9,380 nt of DNA. Origin: Chitinophagaceae bacterium. Its GTDB lineage: Bacteria; Bacteroidota; Bacteroidia; Chitinophagales; Chitinophagaceae. Where the stretch lies: contig JALOMC010000067.1 of assembly GCA_025455665.1 (NCBI GenBank), forward strand, positions 1-9,380. Direction: 5' to 3'. This document shows positions 7,073 to 9,380 of this stretch, in pieces. The position numbers were made by a program, and so were the translations under genes. How positions within the stretch are numbered: position 1 is the stretch's first letter; every line of letters begins with the position of its first letter. Under the pieces are notes generated by a model that was not told where the DNA came from, made no database searches, and saw nothing but the letters and a program-made list of their open reading frames with translations.

Positions 7073-7166
7073 GTATCAATCAGGTTGAGCGTTAGACTCC
7101 CGAATATAGCAATCCGATGCGCAGCCGCTTAAAAATGTTAGCCAGTTTAACAATTGAGCCCGTCCA

Positions 7167-7823
7167 CTAGGACTGCATTTTGGGGCCGAATGCCAGATCG
7201 CCGGCGTCGCCCAAACCAGGTACAATGTACCCTTTCGCAGTCAATTCATCGTCTATATCGCCACACCAAATATGCACGTTGGGTGCCTGCCGCCGCACAT
7301 ACTCTATGCCCACCGTGCAGGCTATGGCGCATACAATATGAATAGCCAATGGCGATCCTTCACCCTGCAGTTCTTCTATCGTTTTCACCAGTGAGGCACC
7401 GGTGGCCAGCATGGGGTCGGCCAGTATCAGCACCCGCCCATCCAGTTCGGGGCAGCTTACGTACTCCAGGCTTATCTCAAAGCTGCCGTCGCGGTGGTGC
7501 TTGCGGTAGGCCGAAATGAAAGCATTGTCGGCCCGGTCGAAATAATTGAGCAAACCATTGTGCATGGGCACACCTGCCCGCAGTATACTGGCCAGCACCG
7601 GTTGCCTTTTCAATGCTACCGTTTGGGCTGTTCCCAGCGGCGTTTCCACTTCGCGGGTTTCCCATTCCAACCCTTTCGAAATTTCGTAGGCGGCTACCTC
7701 GGCTATCCGCTCCAGGTTGCGCCGAAAGCGCAGCCGATCGTGTTGAATGTTTACATCGCGTAGCTCAGCTACCCACACAGCTGCCAGGCTGTTTTGCTCA
7801 CTCAGGTTGGTTACGGTTGCCAT
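7167..7823 (-). CDS. upp: Uracil phosphoribosyltransferase
   Basis: Cytosolic pyrimidine salvage enzyme: uracil + PRPP gives UMP + diphosphate. The 218-residue protein has SILRAGVPMHNGL (79-91), the PRPP-binding loop VLILADPMLATGAS (131-144) and the uracil-binding region GYIVPGLGDAGD (198-209). The frame stays open for 40 more codons upstream. The ATG at 7823 is chosen because a full-match -7 element (TACTTTTG) lies 20 bp upstream of it, and because the N-terminal sequence MATVTNLSEQNS has the character of a UPRTase start. It is divergent from anmK across 134 bp and lies upstream of porP/sprF on the same strand. No separate uracil permease gene is present. Confidence 0.95.
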   Translation of the reverse strand: MATVTNLSEQNSLAAVWVAELRDVNIQHDRLRFRRNLERIAEVAAYEISKGLEWETREVETPLGTAQTVALKRQPVLASILRAGVPMHNGLLNYFDRADNAFISAYRKHHRDGSFEISLEYVSCPELDGRVLILADPMLATGASLVKTIEELQGEGSPLAIHIVCAIACTVGIEYVRRQAPNVHIWCGDIDDELTAKGYIVPGLGDAGDLAFGPKMQS

Positions 7824-7843
7824 GGTGCAGTTTCGTTCGGCGC

Positions 7844-7851
7844 CAAAAGTA
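7844..7851 (-). promoter_or_regulatory. Promoter -7 element of upp
   Basis: On the minus strand TACTTTTG matches all specified positions of the Bacteroidota -7 consensus TAnnTTTG. It lies 20 bp before the ATG at 7823, so the leader is about 10-15 nt. The -33 element is not evident. Its position places all upstream in-frame ATGs of upp outside the transcript. Confidence 0.6.
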
Positions 7852-7957
7852 GCGCAATACGGCATGCCACGCCGCGCCTGCTTTGGCCCTGCTGGCGGCC
7901 GGTCCATTTCTTTTCCCCGTAGCTTCGCCGCCCATTCATTCATTCTATCACTTTGTC

Positions 7958-9061
7958 ATGTTTTACCGTGCCATTGGCCTCATGAGCGGCTCCAGCCTCG
8001 ATGGGCTCGATATTGCCTTTGTACAGCTCGAAGAAATCCGCGGACAGTGGAGCTTTCGCATTGATGCTGCCGAATGCCTGCCCTACTCCGCCGAGTGGCA
8101 GCAGCGCCTGCGCCAGGCTACTGAGCTGAGCGCCCTGGAGTATATGCGGCTACATGCCGATTATGGCCGTTACATTGGCCAGCAGGTCAACGAGTTCGTT
8201 GCCCGCCACCAGCTGCAGCACCAGGTGCAGCTCATCGCCAGCCATGGCCATACCAGCTTTCACGAGCCAGCCCGCCACATGACCGGCCAACTGGGCGATG
8301 GGGCGGCCATAGCAGCTGTTACCGGCATCAATGTGGTAAGCGACCTCCGTGCCATGGATATCGCCCTGGGCGGACAAGGCGCCCCCATTGTACCCATGGG
8401 CGAAAAACTGCTGCTCAGCCAATACCCGCTGCTGCTCAACCTGGGCGGCATTGCCAATATTTCGGCCAATATACCCGGCCAGTACCTGGCCTACGACATT
8501 TGCCCGGCCAACCGCGTACTAAACCTGCTGGCCCAGCAGGCCGGCCACGAGTACGATGCCGGCGGCGCCCTGGCAGCTACCGGATTTGTGCGGGATGAAG
8601 TACTGAGCCGCCTGAACCAACAAGCCTACTATAGCCAACCCTACCCCAAAAGCCTGGCCAACGATTTTGGTACCGATGTGCTGTATCCGCTGCTGCGGGC
8701 TGCCAACCTGAGTGTGCCCGATGCGCTGCGTACCATGGTTGAGCACATCGTCATCCAAACCACCCGCAGCGTGGGCAAGCTGCAGCCCCAGCTACCCGCT
8801 GCCGAAGCGCCGAGGCAACTGCTGGCTACTGGCGGCGGCGCATTCAACAGCTTCCTGATTGAGCGGCTGCAGGCCAGCCTGCGCCCTTTGCAGGTAGAAG
8901 TAGTGGTGCCCGATGCCCAACTGGTCAACTACAAAGAAGCGCTGGTAATGGCGCTGCTGGGCGTGCTGCGCTGGCGTGAAGAAAATACCGTGCTGCACAG
9001 CGTGACCGGTGCCAGCCGCAGCAGCATTGGCGGCGCCGTGTGGATCGGGCAGGATGCGTGA
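7958..9061 (+). CDS. anmK: Anhydro-N-acetylmuramic acid kinase
   Basis: Cytosolic peptidoglycan-recycling enzyme that uses ATP and water to convert 1,6-anhydro-MurNAc to MurNAc-6-phosphate. The 367-residue protein belongs to the AnmK family in the ASKHA (sugar kinase/Hsp70/actin) superfamily. It has GLMSGSSLDG (7-16, phosphate-binding), SHGHT (95-99), QLGDGAAIA (111-119), the catalytic region SDLRAMDIALGGQGAP (128-143), NLGGIANI (161-168), ATP-site TGGGAFN (291-297) and YKEALVMALLG (325-335). The start at 7958 gives MFYRAIGLMSG, the family-typical N-terminus. An in-frame ATG at 7883 would add 25 residues with no family counterpart. No murQ, nagZ or ampG is adjacent. It is divergent from upp. 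Confidence 0.96.
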   Translation: MFYRAIGLMSGSSLDGLDIAFVQLEEIRGQWSFRIDAAECLPYSAEWQQRLRQATELSALEYMRLHADYGRYIGQQVNEFVARHQLQHQVQLIASHGHTSFHEPARHMTGQLGDGAAIAAVTGINVVSDLRAMDIALGGQGAPIVPMGEKLLLSQYPLLLNLGGIANISANIPGQYLAYDICPANRVLNLLAQQAGHEYDAGGALAATGFVRDEVLSRLNQQAYYSQPYPKSLANDFGTDVLYPLLRAANLSVPDALRTMVEHIVIQTTRSVGKLQPQLPAAEAPRQLLATGGGAFNSFLIERLQASLRPLQVEVVVPDAQLVNYKEALVMALLGVLRWREENTVLHSVTGASRSSIGGAVWIGQDA

Positions 9062-9081
9062 CAGCGCTGTAGGTAAATCCA

Positions 9082-9102
9082 TTCTTTTTTTGAAAAAAAG
9101 AA
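9082..9102. terminator. A/T-only inverted repeat, possible weak terminator of anmK
   Basis: TTCTTTTTTT (9082-9091) and AAAAAAAGAA (9093-9102) are perfect complements around a single G, starting 20 bp after the anmK stop. The stem would be weak and lacks a GC core, so this is only a tentative terminator. The symmetry itself is certain. Confidence 0.35.
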
Positions 9103-9202
9103 AGCCATGAACAGGGGCTGATGGGCAGTTGTGCTACGCCCGGCTGCAGTACGCCACCCTCTGGGCTCCGCTATCGCTGCGGTACTCCGCTGCGCTTCGT
9201 AC

Positions 9203-9235
9203 TGGCCCCGCCTATTCTCCGTCGAGGCGGGGCCA
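9203..9235. repeat. 11-bp GC-rich inverted repeat (hairpin)
   Basis: TGGCCCCGCCT (9203-9213) is perfectly complementary to AGGCGGGGCCA (9225-9235), with an 11-nt loop. It has no T-run after it, so it is not a standard terminator. It could be a folded repeat unit, the end of a small mobile repeat, or an RNA structure in the anmK 3' region. Confidence 0.8.
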
Positions 9236-9293
9236 CCCGCCGGTCGGCGCAGCCCTTGGGCTGTTGTGCAGGGCCGGGCAAATCGCAGCTTCC

Positions 9294-9303
9294 GGCAGTA
9301 CCT
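9294..9303 (+). repeat. GGCAGTACCT motif, copy D (10 of 11 bases)
   Basis: GGCAGTACCT followed by T instead of G, downstream of anmK. The flanks (GCTTCCGGCAGTACCTTGTG) resemble those of copy C beyond the 11-mer, which suggests a longer shared ancestor. Confidence 0.5.
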
Positions 9304-9314
9304 TGTGTTCCGTC

Positions 9315-9380
9315 ACATGCGACCCCGCCGGGGTCGGTAGACCACAACATGCTGACCATGCTATAAACATGCGACCCCGC
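9315..9380. repeat. Palindrome-headed direct repeat with 52-bp period, continuing past the right edge
   Basis: ACATGCGACCCCGC occurs exactly at 9315-9328 and 9367-9380, 52 bp apart. The first copy leads into the near-perfect palindrome CGACCCCG-C-CGGGGTCG (9320-9336). A degenerate third copy of the head, ACATGCTGACC, lies between them at 9347-9357. The second copy is cut by the window end, so the array probably continues. Confidence 0.75.

Larger units (their letters stand above)
9062..9380. other. Gene-free, repeat-rich right end of the window
   Basis: No gene is supported in these ~319 bp. The open frames here are short and GC-driven and show no protein-family resemblance. In order, the segment holds a 10-bp palindrome ACAGCGCTGT touching the anmK stop (9061-9070), an A/T inverted repeat, a GC-word cluster (about 9165-9202), an 11-bp hairpin, the palindrome CAGCCCTTGGGCTG (9250-9263), a GGCAGTACCT copy, and palindromic direct repeats continuing past the edge. 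It looks like an accumulation of dispersed intergenic repeats. Confidence 0.7.

Noticed and set aside
7948..7955. TCACTTTG as a promoter for anmK
   Set aside because: It ends 2 bp before the chosen ATG, so transcription would begin inside the gene. Using the next ATG (7982) would remove the first beta strand of the kinase fold.
9121..9366. Short open frames on both strands at the right edge
   Set aside because: Cysteine-, proline- and arginine-rich translations follow the repeats; there is no start context and no family match.

Overview
This is a chromosomal housekeeping segment from a member of the Bacteroidota, most likely Chitinophagaceae or a close relative. The evidence for this is a PorP/SprF-family outer-membrane protein of the type IX secretion group, a BshA-type bacillithiol glycosyltransferase, a small membrane protein with an FGEGVKAGEL signature that I associate with Bacteroidota, an EI24-family protein beginning MLKEIIIAIES, Bacteroidota-style -7 promoter elements (TAnnTTTG), and few Shine-Dalgarno sequences. 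The coding sequence is GC-rich by eye for this phylum, which produces many long antisense shadow frames. The lineage is an inference.

Layout, left to right. (1) A secreted protein of unknown function runs off the left edge on the minus strand. (2) A divergent GC-rich spacer leads to an M20 family dipeptidase on the plus strand. (3) A strong bidirectional terminator separates it from bshA, which converges on it from the minus strand. (4) bshA diverges from a small single-pass membrane protein on the plus strand, whose last 12 bp overlap the end of an RsmI-like SAM-dependent methyltransferase on the minus strand. (5) The methyltransferase lies downstream of an EI24-domain membrane protein on the same strand. 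Their intercistronic gap is mostly a heptanucleotide microsatellite that ends 6 bp before a GTG start. (6) EI24 diverges from a DNA-3-methyladenine glycosylase, which converges on porP/sprF with a 9-bp gap. (7) upp (uracil phosphoribosyltransferase) lies upstream of porP on the minus strand and diverges from anmK (anhydro-N-acetylmuramic acid kinase) on the plus strand. (8) The last ~320 bp contain no gene and are packed with inverted and direct repeats that run off the right edge.

The genes are mostly single-gene or two-gene units on alternating strands with unrelated core roles: peptide breakdown, thiol synthesis, RNA or other methylation, base-excision repair, uracil salvage, peptidoglycan recycling and a T9SS-associated envelope protein. 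I see no phage, transposase, CRISPR, toxin-antitoxin or defence genes, no tRNA or rRNA, and no convincing new multi-gene system.

The unexplained signals are non-coding. An 11-mer, GGCAGTACCTG, recurs in four separate intergenic gaps. The heptanucleotide array sits against a start codon. The right edge carries palindromic 52-bp-period repeats, an 11-bp GC-rich hairpin and GC-word clusters.
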